A stretch of DNA of 64,000 nucleotides from Sulfolobus acidocaldarius SUSAZ (GTDB taxonomy: Archaea > Thermoproteota > Thermoprotei_A > Sulfolobales > Sulfolobaceae). A program made the translations under genes and the position numbers. Shown in pieces: positions 48,046 to 58,184 of this stretch (its first letter is position 1; every line of letters begins with the position of its first letter). Under the pieces are notes generated by a model. The model was given only the letters and a program-made list of their open reading frames with translations, did no database searches and was not told where the DNA came from. The DNA lies in the NCBI GenBank assembly GCA_000508305.1, contig CP006977.1:372001-436000 (forward strand), read 5' to 3'.

Positions 48046-49404
48046 TCATTTCAATAATAGATTCTCATATTCCTTTACATATTTTACGCTTCTCTTACTA
48101 TCACTAAATAATTTTGCAACTTCTTCTATGTCTTCAGATTTAATACTCTCCCTCCCTTTCCTTTGGGCTACAATATAAGCTGGTTCTATAAGTTGAACCG
48201 CATATCTTAAACTGTTTTCTACTCCTAACTTTGTTAACAATACAATTGCATCCTCATCAAGTTTTACGTCTATTTCATTAGCCCTGATCTTTACTATTTC
48301 TCTTATCTCACTCTCATTGTACGGTCTGGTCTGAATAATCAATAATCTATCCAGTAGATCTAACGGAATTCCGTGAGGAGATTCTATATCTGTGCCCCTT
48401 ATCTTTGTTATACCTCTGTTAGTAGCTAGTATTAGTATTGGAGCTAATTCTGACTCCAAGGTCTTCGTTAAGAACGAGAACGCTTCTATATCGAGCATAT
48501 GAGCATCGTCAATGAATAGTACTCCGGGTACCAACTCTGCATCTCCTCTGTTTACCATATCTTTAACAAGCCTATCGACTTGCTTTCTTATATCTTGGTT
48601 TATCTCCCTCTCAGTGAAAAAGCTAAATAATGCGGTAATTGAAATTGATTGCGCAGCTAGATTAAGATCTAAATCATGAAGAGTCACTGTAATAGTTATA
48701 TCCTTTTCCTTCTTAATAGAGCCTGTAGGAATATCTACTTGTCTAGCCACTTCAATATCATAGCTCTTTGCACCTTCAAACCCCTTGGCTCTTCCTACCT
48801 TTGTAACTTCACCGGTTTCAGCATCTATCCATATTACATCACCTTTCTTTACATTCAATTTCATGAGCTGTTCAGCAATCGCATCACCAACATTCAAGGT
48901 TCGTTCATCGTCCTTAGTACTTAAAACGATCTGCGCTTCTCTCGGAGAAACGTAATATGGATTATATCTACTTCTGGCTACCTTAAGTTTGATATCCTTA
49001 ACTACACCTTCATACACTATTCTTTTCTGCTTTATCCTAACTCCCATGGACTTTCTAATAACTTGCGTTAGTATCTCAGTTTTCTTTAGTTCTGTAGAAT
49101 AAACCTCAGCGGCATTTATAGTGGTAAATGGAGTGTCCTCTCCTAGCTCTTTTGCAATGGCTACAGCTAATGCTGTCTTTCCGGTTCCTGGTGGACCTAT
49201 GAAAAGTATTCCCTTACCTGCCATTTTACCTTGTCTGATTAACTGAACCACTATACCAGATGCCTCTCTTGCTTCAACTTGTCCTACTAGACCATCTGCA
49301 ATGAACTTTGCTTTACCTTTCTCATCTAAACCTAAACCAGTTATATGGCTGTGTATACTTGCTTTTTCCCTTTCTATTTTCTTAATCTCTCTTATCTGGG
49401 CCAT
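48046..49404 (-). CDS. RuvB-like (TIP49/RuvBL) AAA+ ATPase
   Basis: 452 residues. Walker [21 protein letters not shown] (69-88), an OB-fold-like insertion (about 125-250), Walker [21 protein letters not shown], sensor 1 ILATNRG and IPLDLLDR box. Eukaryotic RuvBL1/2 act in chromatin remodelling and RNP assembly. The archaeal role is unknown but includes presence in C/D RNP-containing lineages. Divergent from a C/D sRNA gene 40 bases away. Confidence 0.92.
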   Translation of the reverse strand: MAQIREIKKIEREKASIHSHITGLGLDEKGKAKFIADGLVGQVEAREASGIVVQLIRQGKMAGKGILFIGPPGTGKTALAVAIAKELGEDTPFTTINAAEVYSTELKKTEILTQVIRKSMGVRIKQKRIVYEGVVKDIKLKVARSRYNPYYVSPREAQIVLSTKDDERTLNVGDAIAEQLMKLNVKKGDVIWIDAETGEVTKVGRAKGFEGAKSYDIEVARQVDIPTGSIKKEKDITITVTLHDLDLNLAAQSISITALFSFFTEREINQDIRKQVDRLVKDMVNRGDAELVPGVLFIDDAHMLDIEAFSFLTKTLESELAPILILATNRGITKIRGTDIESPHGIPLDLLDRLLIIQTRPYNESEIREIVKIRANEIDVKLDEDAIVLLTKLGVENSLRYAVQLIEPAYIVAQRKGRESIKSEDIEEVAKLFSDSKRSVKYVKEYENLLLK

Positions 49405-49443
49405 TCCATAAATTATATAAAAGAGTGGATTTTTGAAATTTAC

Positions 49444-49500
49444 TTAAGTGATGACGATCTTTGGGTCTGAATTGTGAGGATGTGGCGGCTAACTGAGAGG
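49444..49500 (+). ncRNA. C/D box sRNA in the leader of the PfkB gene
   Basis: C box GTGATGA (49448-49454), 12-nt guide CGATCTTTGGGT, D' CTGA (49467-49470), spacer ATT, C' GTGAGGA (49474-49480), 12-nt guide TGTGGCGGCTAA, D CTGA (49493-49496). All boxes are canonical except one C' base. Guides would pair with ACCCAAAGAUCG and UUAGCCGCCACA. The D box ends 13 bases before the PfkB ATG, so RNA and mRNA may share a transcript. Confidence 0.85.
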
Positions 49501-49509
49501 TAGGTAGGG

Positions 49510-50373
49510 ATGAAACCACTTCACTTGTCAGTAGGTAGGATAAACATTGATATTATAGCTAAGATTAACAAAATACCTGATATCGATGAGTTTGAAACAA
49601 CAGACACACTAGAAATTTTACCAGGTGGAGCAGCAGTTAATTACGCTGTAGCTATAAATAAATTTGGTCACAGTATTAAGATTTTATCTAAGATAGGCAA
49701 AGATTCACTTGTCTCTTATGTACTAGAAAGGATAGCAGAAATGGGAGTAGGACTTGATTACGTAGAGGAAACAAACTTACCACAGAGCATGGCATTAATA
49801 TTTTTGAGAGATAACGGAAGCATTTCAATGGTCAGGAAGCTAGGTTCTTCAATTCTCCTTGATAAAGAGGATATAAAGAAAGTCTTCGGGTTATTTGATG
49901 TTATACATTTCGCTTCAATTTCTCCGGATATCGTTGTTAGGGATCCTTACGCTAAGCTTATAACTTATGATCCAGGTCCAAATAGTTCAAAAATTCCTGA
50001 AAATTTTGGGAATGCAGATATAATATATTTGAACGAGAGGGAGAGCACTAGGGTCAAGATAGAAAGTCTTAAGGCACGACTGATCGTAATAAAAATGGGA
50101 TCGAAGGGAGCTAAGGTGATATCAGAAAATGAAGAGTGTTATTGCGAGCCATATAAAGTTCAAACTGTTTTGGATACAACTGGTGCTGGAGATGTTTTTG
50201 ACGCTGCATTTAATTATGCGTATATGCAGGGACACTCAATAGAGGATACTCTTAGATTCGCTGTAACTGCCTCTGCATTAAAAGTAACGAGAATAGGAGG
50301 GATAAATTCTCCAACTAGAGAGGAAGTTATGAATGCCTTAAATGCTTATACACCAAATACTAAATGTAAATGA
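49510..50373 (+). CDS. PfkB-family carbohydrate/nucleoside kinase
   Basis: 287-residue ribokinase fold. N-terminal LSVGRINIDIIAKI and LPGGAAVNYAVAINKFG; anion-hole and catalytic base DTTGAGDVFDAAFNYAY (about 222-238, Asp of GAGD). The substrate is not evident, with ribokinase, adenosine kinase or KDG kinase types possible. AGGTAGGG precedes the ATG. Overlaps dbh by four bases. Confidence 0.85.
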   Translation: MKPLHLSVGRINIDIIAKINKIPDIDEFETTDTLEILPGGAAVNYAVAINKFGHSIKILSKIGKDSLVSYVLERIAEMGVGLDYVEETNLPQSMALIFLRDNGSISMVRKLGSSILLDKEDIKKVFGLFDVIHFASISPDIVVRDPYAKLITYDPGPNSSKIPENFGNADIIYLNERESTRVKIESLKARLIVIKMGSKGAKVISENEECYCEPYKVQTVLDTTGAGDVFDAAFNYAYMQGHSIEDTLRFAVTASALKVTRIGGINSPTREEVMNALNAYTPNTKCK

Positions 50374-51434
50374 TAGTGATATTCGTTGATTTTGATTATT
50401 TCTTCGCACAAGTAGAGGAAGTATTAAACCCACAGTATAAGGGAAAACCACTGGTAGTTTGCGTATATTCGGGTAGAACCAAAACGAGTGGGGCTGTAGC
50501 CACCGCGAATTATGAGGCAAGAAAGTTAGGAGTAAAAGCAGGAATGCCTATCATAAAAGCTATGGAGATTGCACCTAATGCAGTATATTTACCTATGAGA
50601 AAACCGGTTTATGAGGCTTTTTCAAATAGGATAATGAACTTGTTGAACAAATATGCTGATAAAATTGAAATAGCCAGTATAGATGAGGCTTACTTAGACG
50701 TAACCAATAAAGTACAAGGAAATTTTGAACTTGGAGTAGAATTAGCTAGGAAAATAAAGCAAGAGATACTTGAGAAAGAAAAAATAACAGTCACTGTCGG
50801 AGTTACTCCTAACAAAATTTTAGCAAAAATAATTGCTGACAAAAGCAAACCTAATGGTCTCGGTGTAATTAGACCGACAGAAGTACAAGATTTTTTGAAT
50901 GAATTAGATATTGACGAAATTCCGGGAATAGGAAGTGTTTTGGCTAGGAGACTAAATGAATTAGGTATACATAAATTGAGAGATATTCTAAGTAAAAATT
51001 ACAATGAACTTGAGAAGATTACGGGAAAAGCAAAAGCCTTATATCTACTAAAGTTAGCTGAGAATAAATATAGTGAACCTGTAGAAAATAAAAGTAAAAT
51101 TCCTCATGGAAGATATTTAACTTTACCCTATAACACAAGAGATGTAAAGGTTATATTACCTTACCTAAAGAAGGCTATAAATGAGGCATACAATAAGGTT
51201 AATGGTATTCCAATGAGAATAACTGTTGTAGCTATTATGGAAGATCTAGATATTCTGAGCAAGGGAAAGAAGTTTAAGCATGGAATATCTATAGATAACG
51301 CTTATAAAGTTGCTGAGGACTTACTTAGAGAGTTGTTGATTAGGGATAAAAGAAGGAATATACGAAGAATAGGAGTAAAATTAGATAACATAATTATCAA
51401 TAAGACAAATTTATCTGATTTCTTCGACATTTAA
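50370..51434 (+). CDS. dbh: Y-family translesion DNA polymerase Dbh (DinB)
   Basis: 354 residues. Catalytic carboxylates Asp7 (VDFDYFF), and SIDEAYLD (Asp105, Glu106). Helix-hairpin-helix thumb EIPGIGSVLARRL (about 178-190), little-finger domain with HGRYLTLPYNTRD. The C-terminal NLSDFFDI may act as the PCNA-binding tail. From memory it is almost the S. acidocaldarius Dbh with a few changes (e.g. QGNFELGVEL). Bypasses lesions and makes single-base deletions. Confidence 0.96.
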   Translation: MIVIFVDFDYFFAQVEEVLNPQYKGKPLVVCVYSGRTKTSGAVATANYEARKLGVKAGMPIIKAMEIAPNAVYLPMRKPVYEAFSNRIMNLLNKYADKIEIASIDEAYLDVTNKVQGNFELGVELARKIKQEILEKEKITVTVGVTPNKILAKIIADKSKPNGLGVIRPTEVQDFLNELDIDEIPGIGSVLARRLNELGIHKLRDILSKNYNELEKITGKAKALYLLKLAENKYSEPVENKSKIPHGRYLTLPYNTRDVKVILPYLKKAINEAYNKVNGIPMRITVVAIMEDLDILSKGKKFKHGISIDNAYKVAEDLLRELLIRDKRRNIRRIGVKLDNIIINKTNLSDFFDI

Positions 51435-51851
51435 TTGCAACGAGTTGAGGATTTTGCTTAAATCAGGCTTTCCATACGCGTGAACGTAGTTTATAAAACC
51501 TCTTACTCCCCTTTGAGAAGTATCAACGTCCTTTAATATCTCTATATCGAAGTAAATTGGTATCCTATCCGTAACTGACCTATTATCTATGTGTATTATC
51601 TTTGATAGTTTATCCATATCTTCTTTAATGCCACTTGCTTCAACCACTGCCTTCTTTCCTTTAATAGCAGTTATATCATTCATTATCTCATTATATTTAT
51701 CCAATACCAATACAATTCTAACCATTCGTCCTCCTAGAACATCTTCATAAAAATTTAGTGATAGTAGATACTCTCTATTTCTAGTTATAGGCAATATTAT
51801 TAATTCCTCTACTCCTAGTACGTTCACGACAGGTTTTATTTTCACATTCAT
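51411..51851 (-). CDS. hypothetical protein (146 aa)
   Basis: Unrecognised alpha/beta protein, no Cys. Its 3' end overlaps dbh by 24 bases (convergent), and it is divergent from rtcA with 14 bases between starts, leaving very little room for two promoters. The N-terminal [23 protein letters not shown] is hydrophobic but not membrane-spanning. Confidence 0.6.
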   Translation of the reverse strand: MNVKIKPVVNVLGVEELIILPITRNREYLLSLNFYEDVLGGRMVRIVLVLDKYNEIMNDITAIKGKKAVVEASGIKEDMDKLSKIIHIDNRSVTDRIPIYFDIEILKDVDTSQRGVRGFINYVHAYGKPDLSKILNSLQLNVEEIR

Positions 51852-51865
51852 TATTATTCACCTCA

Positions 51866-52873
51866 ATGATAGAGATAGATGGTTCCTTTGGAGAGGGTGG
51901 TGGACAGATACTTAGAACCTCATTAACTTTATCATCCCTTACTAAAAAACCCTTCAGAATATATAATATTAGGGCTAACAGACCTAAACCGGGCTTACAA
52001 AGACAACATTTAACTGCAGTAAATGCTGTAAAAATATTAACAAATGCCACGGTAAAAGGAGATTACGTAGGCTCAACAGAGCTAATATTTAATCCTGGTG
52101 ACATACAAGAAAAGGGAGACTTCGTCTTTGATGTAGGCACTGCGGGAAGTACGACATTAATACTTCAAACAATCCTACCACTCCTTTTGAACAGGAAACT
52201 TACTGTAACAATTAAAGGTGGTACAGATGTACCAAAATCACCCTCAATTGATTACATAAGGTTAGTGTTCAGTAAAGTTTTAGAAAAAATTGGTATAAGT
52301 TTCGATCTAGAGTTAATAAAAAGAGGACATTATCCAGAGGGAGGAGGAGAAATCAGAATAAGTAACGTAAAGGGAGAGCCACAACGCTTTTCTATAACTG
52401 AATTTGGACAATTGGAAGGATTTGTAGGCATATCTCATGTTTCATCGTTACCTGGACATATAGCAGAGAGGCAAAAATCATCTGCGGAGAAAATCCTGAG
52501 AAGACTTAAGGATAAAATAGATATTCGGTCAGATGTTAGAGAAGGTGAAATAAGTAAAGGGAGTGGTATATGTCTATCTGCAATAGGTAAGTACGGGATA
52601 ATTGGGGCTGATGCGTTAGGTGAGAAGAGTAAAAGAGCAGAAACTGTAGGAGAAGAAGCTGCTCTAAAACTTTTAGAGGAGCTTAAGACCAGTGCAGCCT
52701 TCGATAGCCATATGGGTGACATGTTAATGCTGTATGCCAGTCTATATCAAGGCGAATATACGGCATCAAAATTAACCTCACATTCAATAACGAATGAGAC
52801 AGTCATAAGAAAATTCATTGATATTAAAGACGAAATAAAGGGAAGCAGCCCCTTCCTTTTTAGGGTACAATAA
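51866..52873 (+). CDS. rtcA: RNA 3'-terminal phosphate cyclase
   Basis: 335 residues. [18 protein letters not shown] (6-23) is the RTC N-terminal signature; [27 protein letters not shown]-like GTDVP loop, [11 protein letters not shown], and catalytic His in [14 protein letters not shown] near 278. Converts RNA 3'-phosphate to a 2',3'-cyclic phosphate with ATP. Archease elsewhere in the window belongs to the related RNA-ligation chemistry. Overlaps the dehydrogenase gene by 14 bases. Confidence 0.95.
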   Translation: MIEIDGSFGEGGGQILRTSLTLSSLTKKPFRIYNIRANRPKPGLQRQHLTAVNAVKILTNATVKGDYVGSTELIFNPGDIQEKGDFVFDVGTAGSTTLILQTILPLLLNRKLTVTIKGGTDVPKSPSIDYIRLVFSKVLEKIGISFDLELIKRGHYPEGGGEIRISNVKGEPQRFSITEFGQLEGFVGISHVSSLPGHIAERQKSSAEKILRRLKDKIDIRSDVREGEISKGSGICLSAIGKYGIIGADALGEKSKRAETVGEEAALKLLEELKTSAAFDSHMGDMLMLYASLYQGEYTASKLTSHSITNETVIRKFIDIKDEIKGSSPFLFRVQ

Positions 52874-53864
52874 CTGCCCTTCCTATTACCTTACCTTCAG
52901 TTACATCAGTAATAGCGTCATTTATATCCTCTAGCTTATACACCGTGGTAAGTGTATCAATCTTACCCTTTAAATAAATATCTAAAATATGTTCTAGATC
53001 TTGAAGGCTACCATAAAGTATCCCTCGTATTCTCAAACCTCTAAGGACTAATAATTGTTCTTCCACTCTAAGGACTCCACCAAATTCCCCAATTATTCTT
53101 AATTCGCCTTTTTTGTTCAAGAGCCAGGGTGATTCAGCTAAGGTTCTCATTGAGCCTACATAATCTAAAATATAATCAAATTTCTTCCCTGGGAGCAAAG
53201 AAAGATAACTCTCCTCTTCTCGCTTGATTGATATAACTTCGTCTGCACCTAATTTTTCTGCCCTATCAAGTTTTAGTTGATTCTCACCAATTACTGTAAC
53301 ATCCACATTTTTTAGCTTTAACAACTGTAAAGCTATCAATGCTACTGCACCAGTTCCTATTATCAGGACTTTAGAATTCTCTTCCAAATCCTTAACACTA
53401 TTATAAGCAGTCAACCCAGCATCAGCAAGAGGTGCTAACTTTATTGGATCTGAGGTGTTAACCCTAATTAGATTGCCGCCATCAGGAATTTTGACATATT
53501 CAGCAAATCCTCCGTCAAGGTTTACTCCTATAACTTTCACTTTTTCACAAAATTGATACTCTTTAAATTTACAGTATTTACAATTTTTACAACCAAAGGC
53601 GTTATATACTAAAACCAGATCATTTTTCTTAATTTTATCATGGTTGCTTTGAATTACTTTTCCAACAACTTCATGACCAAGTATTATGGGAAGATTTATC
53701 TGAATCTGAGAATCCCATTCTCCCATAGCTATATGTATATCTCCATGGCATAGTCCCGTTGCGGTCACTTGTAATAAAACTTCAGAGCTCCCATTTATTG
53801 AAGGAGAGGTAATTTCTGATATTCTCAGTGGTTTTTTGTATTCTTCAAGAATTGCTGCCCTCAT
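52860..53864 (-). CDS. zinc-dependent medium-chain alcohol dehydrogenase
   Basis: 334 residues. Catalytic zinc ligands Cys and neighbours in [15 protein letters not shown] (His-Glu); structural zinc Cys cluster [15 protein letters not shown] (about 92-106). Nucleotide loop [17 protein letters not shown]. Similar to Sulfolobus NAD-dependent ADHs. Substrate unclear. It follows the glutamine synthetase-like gene by five bases, so the two are likely linked. Confidence 0.9.
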   Translation of the reverse strand: MRAAILEEYKKPLRISEITSPSINGSSEVLLQVTATGLCHGDIHIAMGEWDSQIQINLPIILGHEVVGKVIQSNHDKIKKNDLVLVYNAFGCKNCKYCKFKEYQFCEKVKVIGVNLDGGFAEYVKIPDGGNLIRVNTSDPIKLAPLADAGLTAYNSVKDLEENSKVLIIGTGAVALIALQLLKLKNVDVTVIGENQLKLDRAEKLGADEVISIKREEESYLSLLPGKKFDYILDYVGSMRTLAESPWLLNKKGELRIIGEFGGVLRVEEQLLVLRGLRIRGILYGSLQDLEHILDIYLKGKIDTLTTVYKLEDINDAITDVTEGKVIGRAVIVP

Positions 53865-53869
53865 TTATT

Positions 53870-55153
53870 TTACCAACCAGACTTAAGATACGCATTAATT
53901 TCCCAATCAGTAATTTCGCCCTCGTAATCCTCTATCTCTTTGTTCTTTAATTCAATGAACATATTTATAATCTCCTGACCTAGATTATATTTCAATTTTG
54001 TATCTTTATCTAAACTCTTTACTGCTTCCCTTAAACTCGTAGGAAGTGCACCAAGGCTTTGATTTACTTCCACATCCAAGTTTCTCTCTATCCCATCTAT
54101 ACCCGAAAATATTAGGGACGATAGTAATAGATAAGGATTCGCTAAAGGATCTGCTAGCCTAAACTCTATAATACCATAATCCTTGTATGTCACTGGTATC
54201 CTTAGAACGAAGTGTCTTTCTGTGCCTACTCCCATAATTGTAGGAGTAACTACCTCTTTAAACCTCTTATAGGAATTGATGGTAGGTGAAGCTATAGCAA
54301 TTATGGATGGTAAGTGTTCTATTATACCTGCAATGAAATTATATAATATCTTACTTAATCCTAGACCTTTACTATCATTTGCGTCAACTCCCACCGGATT
54401 ATTATCCTTGTCTAATATTTTAAGGAAAATATCCATGCTACTGCTAGGATAGTTCCTAAATGGTTTTGGCATGAATGTTGAATAAGCGTTATACAATCTA
54501 GCTGTGTCTCTTATGGTCTCTCTTGCGAATATTAAAGAGTCTGCAGCTTCCAATACATCGCTCAATGAAAATGTGATTTCGTATTGACCAGGACCATAAT
54601 GTTTATTTACTGATTGTACTTTTATATTACTACTTTCGAGATTTTTTATGAGATCTTTTAACAGATTTTGTTCCTCCATTAAGCCTTCTAAGGAGAATGC
54701 TCTAGCTTCGTCTGCGGGAAATGCTCTACTATCCTTAAACTTTATCAGATAGAAAGTTGGCTCGAATGCGACTTGTAACTTTAAACCTACTTCCTCCAAC
54801 TTTTGTATTCCCTTAATTAATAAGGATCTTGAGCATAACGGATGAGGGGATCCATCGATTTGTGTTAGATAGCTTAATACTCTACCTGTTCTTTCTAAAT
54901 AAGGAATTACACTAAATGTGGCTAAATCTGCCTGCGCAAACATATCCGCATATGTTGATCTTATAGGTTCATCTCTGTAGTCAAGTAGAATCAATGATTC
55001 AGAGTATTCGACTCCCCTCTCATTTAGAACTTTTTCAAATTCTGCTCTTCTTAGGGAGCGACCCCTTACATTTCCAAGTATATCTACAAACACCACTCTA
55101 ACATAATCTATTCTTCCAGATTTAAGTAGCTCCAATATTTCATCCTTAAGCAA
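53870..55153 (-). CDS. glutamine synthetase-like protein lacking canonical active-site residues
   Basis: 427 residues with full GlnA length and fold: N-terminal beta-grasp ([19 protein letters not shown]), then the catalytic barrel. Key positions differ: E-P-E of the metal site reads [11 protein letters not shown] reads [11 protein letters not shown], and GSGMHxH reads [11 protein letters not shown]. NPTxNSYKR is [10 protein letters not shown]. Substitution at these sites suggests a non-GS enzyme (e.g. gamma-glutamyl-amide type) or a pseudoenzyme. ATG start; upstream 50 bases include a TATA-like stretch. Confidence 0.8.
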   Translation of the reverse strand: MLKDEILELLKSGRIDYVRVVFVDILGNVRGRSLRRAEFEKVLNERGVEYSESLILLDYRDEPIRSTYADMFAQADLATFSVIPYLERTGRVLSYLTQIDGSPHPLCSRSLLIKGIQKLEEVGLKLQVAFEPTFYLIKFKDSRAFPADEARAFSLEGLMEEQNLLKDLIKNLESSNIKVQSVNKHYGPGQYEITFSLSDVLEAADSLIFARETIRDTARLYNAYSTFMPKPFRNYPSSSMDIFLKILDKDNNPVGVDANDSKGLGLSKILYNFIAGIIEHLPSIIAIASPTINSYKRFKEVVTPTIMGVGTERHFVLRIPVTYKDYGIIEFRLADPLANPYLLLSSLIFSGIDGIERNLDVEVNQSLGALPTSLREAVKSLDKDTKLKYNLGQEIINMFIELKNKEIEDYEGEITDWEINAYLKSGW

Positions 55154-55208
55154 TCTGATCGGATTTAAATAAGACTATACATATAAAAATGTTTAAGATA
55201 AGCATAAT

Positions 55209-55985
55209 TTACTTTCTAATATCTAGGACAACATGATAGGTCTTTGGATTAACGCTTCTTACAACTCTTGCGAATTCGACATTAGGGTACTTTCGTTTAG
55301 CTATTTCCACAGGATCTTCGTTTTCGTTAACTGACACCTCGTCATACAAATGCAGAACACCATCCTTCCTAAGCCTTTCGATAGCTACTTTGTAAGCTTC
55401 ATAAGACTTTTCAGGCAATGGAGATATTATTCTATCTGCAACTGGTAACGAATAAATTTTCTTAAAAGCATCTCCATAAATTGGTATTACATTAAATGTT
55501 TTGTTCAAGTCTATATTAACCATCATATAATAGTAAGCATAAGGATTAATATCTATAGAATAAACTACACTGGGTTTCCCTAAAATACTCGAGATAATTG
55601 AAAAAGGACCGAATCCTGAAAACATGTTTATAATTGTTTCACCCGGCTTTACCAACCTCGCAACTCGCAAATGCTCGTAGGATAATTTAGAGGAGAAGAA
55701 TACCTTCGTCACGTCAAGAGCGAATTTACAACCGTTCTCCCTGTATATCGTCTCACTTCGTCTTTCACCTGCTAAATGAATGGTCGTCGATAACCTATAA
55801 TCTCCATTTATATCTCTGTATTTACCCCAGACGCTTTTCACATAATTAATATTCTGCATAATTTGCTCTGCATATTTCTTGACTTCCTCCAGATTTTCGT
55901 TAAACGGAATTCCAATTAAGGCTATATCTCCTAAGATCTCAACTTTTTTCCAAACTCCTAAGTCTCTCGCCAACTTTTTTATCAA
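55209..55985 (-). CDS. Trm5/TYW2-family tRNA methyltransferase
   Basis: 258 residues. The SAM-binding domain shows [47 protein letters not shown] and the NPP-like [11 protein letters not shown] (catalytic N of NLP replaced by S). The N-terminal D2-type domain is partly present. Methylates G37 (m1G) or acts in wyosine formation. It overlaps the amidohydrolase gene by 47 bases, so the true start may be internal. Confidence 0.8.
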   Translation of the reverse strand: MIKKLARDLGVWKKVEILGDIALIGIPFNENLEEVKKYAEQIMQNINYVKSVWGKYRDINGDYRLSTTIHLAGERRSETIYRENGCKFALDVTKVFFSSKLSYEHLRVARLVKPGETIINMFSGFGPFSIISSILGKPSVVYSIDINPYAYYYMMVNIDLNKTFNVIPIYGDAFKKIYSLPVADRIISPLPEKSYEAYKVAIERLRKDGVLHLYDEVSVNENEDPVEIAKRKYPNVEFARVVRSVNPKTYHVVLDIRK

Positions 55986-57087
55986 TTTCTTCGACCCTCT
56001 TTATGGCTTCTTCTACATCCTTTAAACCTACATTTAACGGCACACCGCCATCTAAAACTGCCTCACCATTCACGAAAACTGTCTCAATATTATAGCCACC
56101 GTAAACTAGATTATCATATGGAGACGCATAATCTAATGGGAATGAGGGTGGCTCCCTGAATTCAAGCACAACTATATCTGCCGACGAATCTTTCACAAAT
56201 ACTCCTGCGTTTATATTCAATTGCTTATAACCCCATTCAGTTACAGCCTTAAATGCCTCTTCAGAAGTAAGTAATAATCTATTGACTGCAACGGACATTT
56301 CATGCCTTAAATCGAAATTTGGAACTAAGTCTAAAGCCATAGAAGGTTTAAGTTCACTGAGTGGAAATATGGACGTTTCAAACGATGGAGTGAAACTTAA
56401 TTTCAGATTATTGTTTTTAACTGTGTCAAAATCTCCTCTCCCACCTCCTCCTAGTGCTATGACTGTATTTGGGATATCCTTGAATTGACTTAAATCTACG
56501 TGTCTGTCAACGAGTACAGGTATCTTATATTCTCTAGCTATTTCAAAGACTTCAATTGAATCCTGAGGTTCACATAAACGTAATATAACGTTATTTGAAC
56601 CTTCGTGACTCCATCTATTATATAATATCCTGAACTCTTTTTCCCAATTTTCAGGCGAGTTGTTACAGCCAACAGGAACTGCGATTATAGGCTTTAGTCC
56701 TACATTTATCACAGCCCTTGCAACATTATCATTATATCTATCACTAAATACAACTGTTGTAACCCCTGTTCTCATTAAATGATATGCACCAAGTAATGCA
56801 AAATAATATACATCAGACTGAGACATTGTAGACATTAGACTGTTAGCATTCATCTTGCCAGAGAATATCCTGTATCTAAACGGATATAAAGAAATGTAAG
56901 TATGCAAAGTAATGAAACCTGGTGCAACTAACCTATCCCATCCTCCCACATTCAACTCCGCGTCCTCATAACCAATGGGCTCCTCTTGACTTACAACATC
57001 TATCTTTGATCTATCCACACCTATGTAAATCTTCTTTAAAGGTTTTTCAGCACCTAGTACTATTCCTCCCCTTATTATGGTCTTCAT
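55939..57087 (-). CDS. amidohydrolase-superfamily protein with altered metal motif
   Basis: 382 residues. The composite-domain layout is typical: IIRGGIVLG at the start, [12 protein letters not shown] instead of PGFVNxHTH, and DLVV-like ADIVVLEF near the C terminus. VDRHVDLS and [10 protein letters not shown] are in places of the other ligands, so metal binding is doubtful. Nearest well-known relatives are MTA/SAH deaminases. Two-gene unit with the Trm5-like methyltransferase. Confidence 0.7.
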   Translation of the reverse strand: MKTIIRGGIVLGAEKPLKKIYIGVDRSKIDVVSQEEPIGYEDAELNVGGWDRLVAPGFITLHTYISLYPFRYRIFSGKMNANSLMSTMSQSDVYYFALLGAYHLMRTGVTTVVFSDRYNDNVARAVINVGLKPIIAVPVGCNNSPENWEKEFRILYNRWSHEGSNNVILRLCEPQDSIEVFEIAREYKIPVLVDRHVDLSQFKDIPNTVIALGGGGRGDFDTVKNNNLKLSFTPSFETSIFPLSELKPSMALDLVPNFDLRHEMSVAVNRLLLTSEEAFKAVTEWGYKQLNINAGVFVKDSSADIVVLEFREPPSFPLDYASPYDNLVYGGYNIETVFVNGEAVLDGGVPLNVGLKDVEEAIKRVEEIDKKVGERLRSLEKS

Positions 57088-57166
57088 ATTTTAAAACTTC
57101 ATAAAGGAGATATTAAAAAGTGATTAGAAACAGTAAATACCCTTATCCCATCTAGAGAAGTATAAT

Positions 57167-57257
57167 TGCGGCCGCCGGGATTCGAACCCGGGATTGCTGG
57201 CTTTCCACTCTAAAGAATGGGAGGCCAGCGTCCTAATCCAGACTAGACGACGGCCGC
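57167..57257 (-). tRNA. tRNA-Gly (CCC) with a 15-nt intron
   Basis: Acceptor GCGGCCG/CGGCCGC, D-stem GTCT/GGAC, anticodon stem CTGGC/GCCAG. The loop is CTCCCA then a 15-base insert TTCTTTAGAGTGGAA then A, i.e. a canonical 37/38 intron. Anticodon CCC. T-loop TTCGAAT. Confidence 0.92.
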
Positions 57258-57289
57258 AATATTAATATCTTTTTCAAGCCTATTTAACC

Positions 57290-57346
57290 TTTAATGATGA
57301 AAAGAGGGTCGCATGATAGATGATGACCGCTGGAAATACTGAAATA
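57290..57346 (+). ncRNA. C/D box sRNA
   Basis: C box ATGATGA (57294-57300), 12-nt guide AAAGAGGGTCGC, D' ATGA (degenerate, 57313-57316), spacer TAG, C' ATGATGA (57320-57326), 12-nt guide CCGCTGGAAATA, D CTGA (57339-57342). Guides would pair with GCGACCCUCUUU and UAUUUCCAGCGG. TATA-like CTATTTAACC lies 15-25 bases upstream. Located between two intron-containing tRNA genes on the other strand. Confidence 0.8.
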
Positions 57347-57372
57347 AGTATGTAATAAAGTATAAGCCGTGA

Positions 57373-57464
57373 TGCCGCCGCGGGGACTTGAACCCCGGAC
57401 AACCCGGTCACTGCGAGTATTAAAAACTTCAGCCGGGCGCTCTCCCGGGCTGAGCTACGGCGGC
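57373..57464 (-). tRNA. tRNA-Phe (GAA) with an 18-nt intron
   Basis: Acceptor GCCGCCG/CGGCGGC, anticodon stem CCCGG/CCGGG, loop CTGAAG | TTTTTAATACTCGCAGTG | A, a 37/38 intron. T-loop TTCAAGT, discriminator A. The gene is 115 bases from tRNA-Gly(CCC), same strand. Confidence 0.93.
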
Positions 57465-57519
57465 ATAATTATTATTTACATATGACTTTATAGGTTTATT
57501 GGTTATTATTTTATCTTAA

Positions 57520-57600
57520 GGGGTCGGGCGACACCCTATAGAGATTCCCTAATCATGGGATTACAGTGAAATAGGGTCTCCAGAGGCCCCTACACTAATT
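57520..57600 (+). ncRNA. H/ACA-like guide RNA candidate
   Basis: Lower stem GGGGTC (57520-57525)/GGCCCC (57585-57590), then an internal loop of GGGCGAC and CTCCAGA (7+7 nt), upper stem ACCCTAT (57533-57539)/ATAGGGT (57571-57577), and an apical part with GAGA/GTGA elements that could form a K-turn. ACA follows the lower stem after one base (57592-57594), then a T-run. TATA-like CTTTATAGG lies ~30 bases before 57520. The predicted target around pseudouridine is UCUGGAG-UN-GUCGCCC; target not identified. Confidence 0.6.
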
Positions 57601-57650
57601 TTTTAAGTAATTATTTGAATACCTTTTTAACCAGATTCTAGGTGCTCAGC

Positions 57651-58184
57651 GTGTATAAAGTTTTGCTAATTAGACTTACCAACCTAGATAATCTGATAGT
57701 AAATAGTGTAAGAACACATTTAATGAATATGGGATTTGAGGTTGAAGTAAATGAGGAAATTTTTCATTTGAATGCTGAGTTATTTAATTGGGAAAGATGG
57801 CAGTATAATGCTGATAAATTATTACAGTTAGTTAAACTAGCCTTTGAGAGATACCCTTATGATGCGATTATAGGTATAGGAGAAGCAGATGGTTTTTCAG
57901 ATGGTCTTAATTTTGTCTTTGGCCTTTCTACAAAAAAATATGGTTTAGTTTTTCTATCCAGATTAAAGGAGGAATTTTATGGTAGAGTAATTAACTCAAG
58001 TCTATATATAGAGAGAACTTTAAAGGAAGTTACACATGAATTAGGTCATACCTTAGGATTAGGTCATTGTAATAATAAGGCATGTGTTATGAACTTCAGT
58101 GTTTCAGTAGAGGATGTAGATAAAAAAAGCAAATACTTTTGCACATCGTGTTCCGACAAGTTAAATATCAACAACAAATCTTAA
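57651..58184 (+). CDS. archaemetzincin (zinc metalloprotease)
   Basis: About 177 residues from GTG 57651, with a further in-frame GTG at 57642. TATA-like TTTTTAA at about 57624-57630 makes 57651 leaderless. The zinc motif HELGHTLGLGHC is followed by a Cys-rich site (CNNKACVMNFS, YFCTSCSDKL) that fits the archaemetzincin structural zinc site. Physiological substrate unknown. Ends 24 bases inside the convergent archease gene. Confidence 0.9.
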   Translation: MYKVLLIRLTNLDNLIVNSVRTHLMNMGFEVEVNEEIFHLNAELFNWERWQYNADKLLQLVKLAFERYPYDAIIGIGEADGFSDGLNFVFGLSTKKYGLVFLSRLKEEFYGRVINSSLYIERTLKEVTHELGHTLGLGHCNNKACVMNFSVSVEDVDKKSKYFCTSCSDKLNINNKS

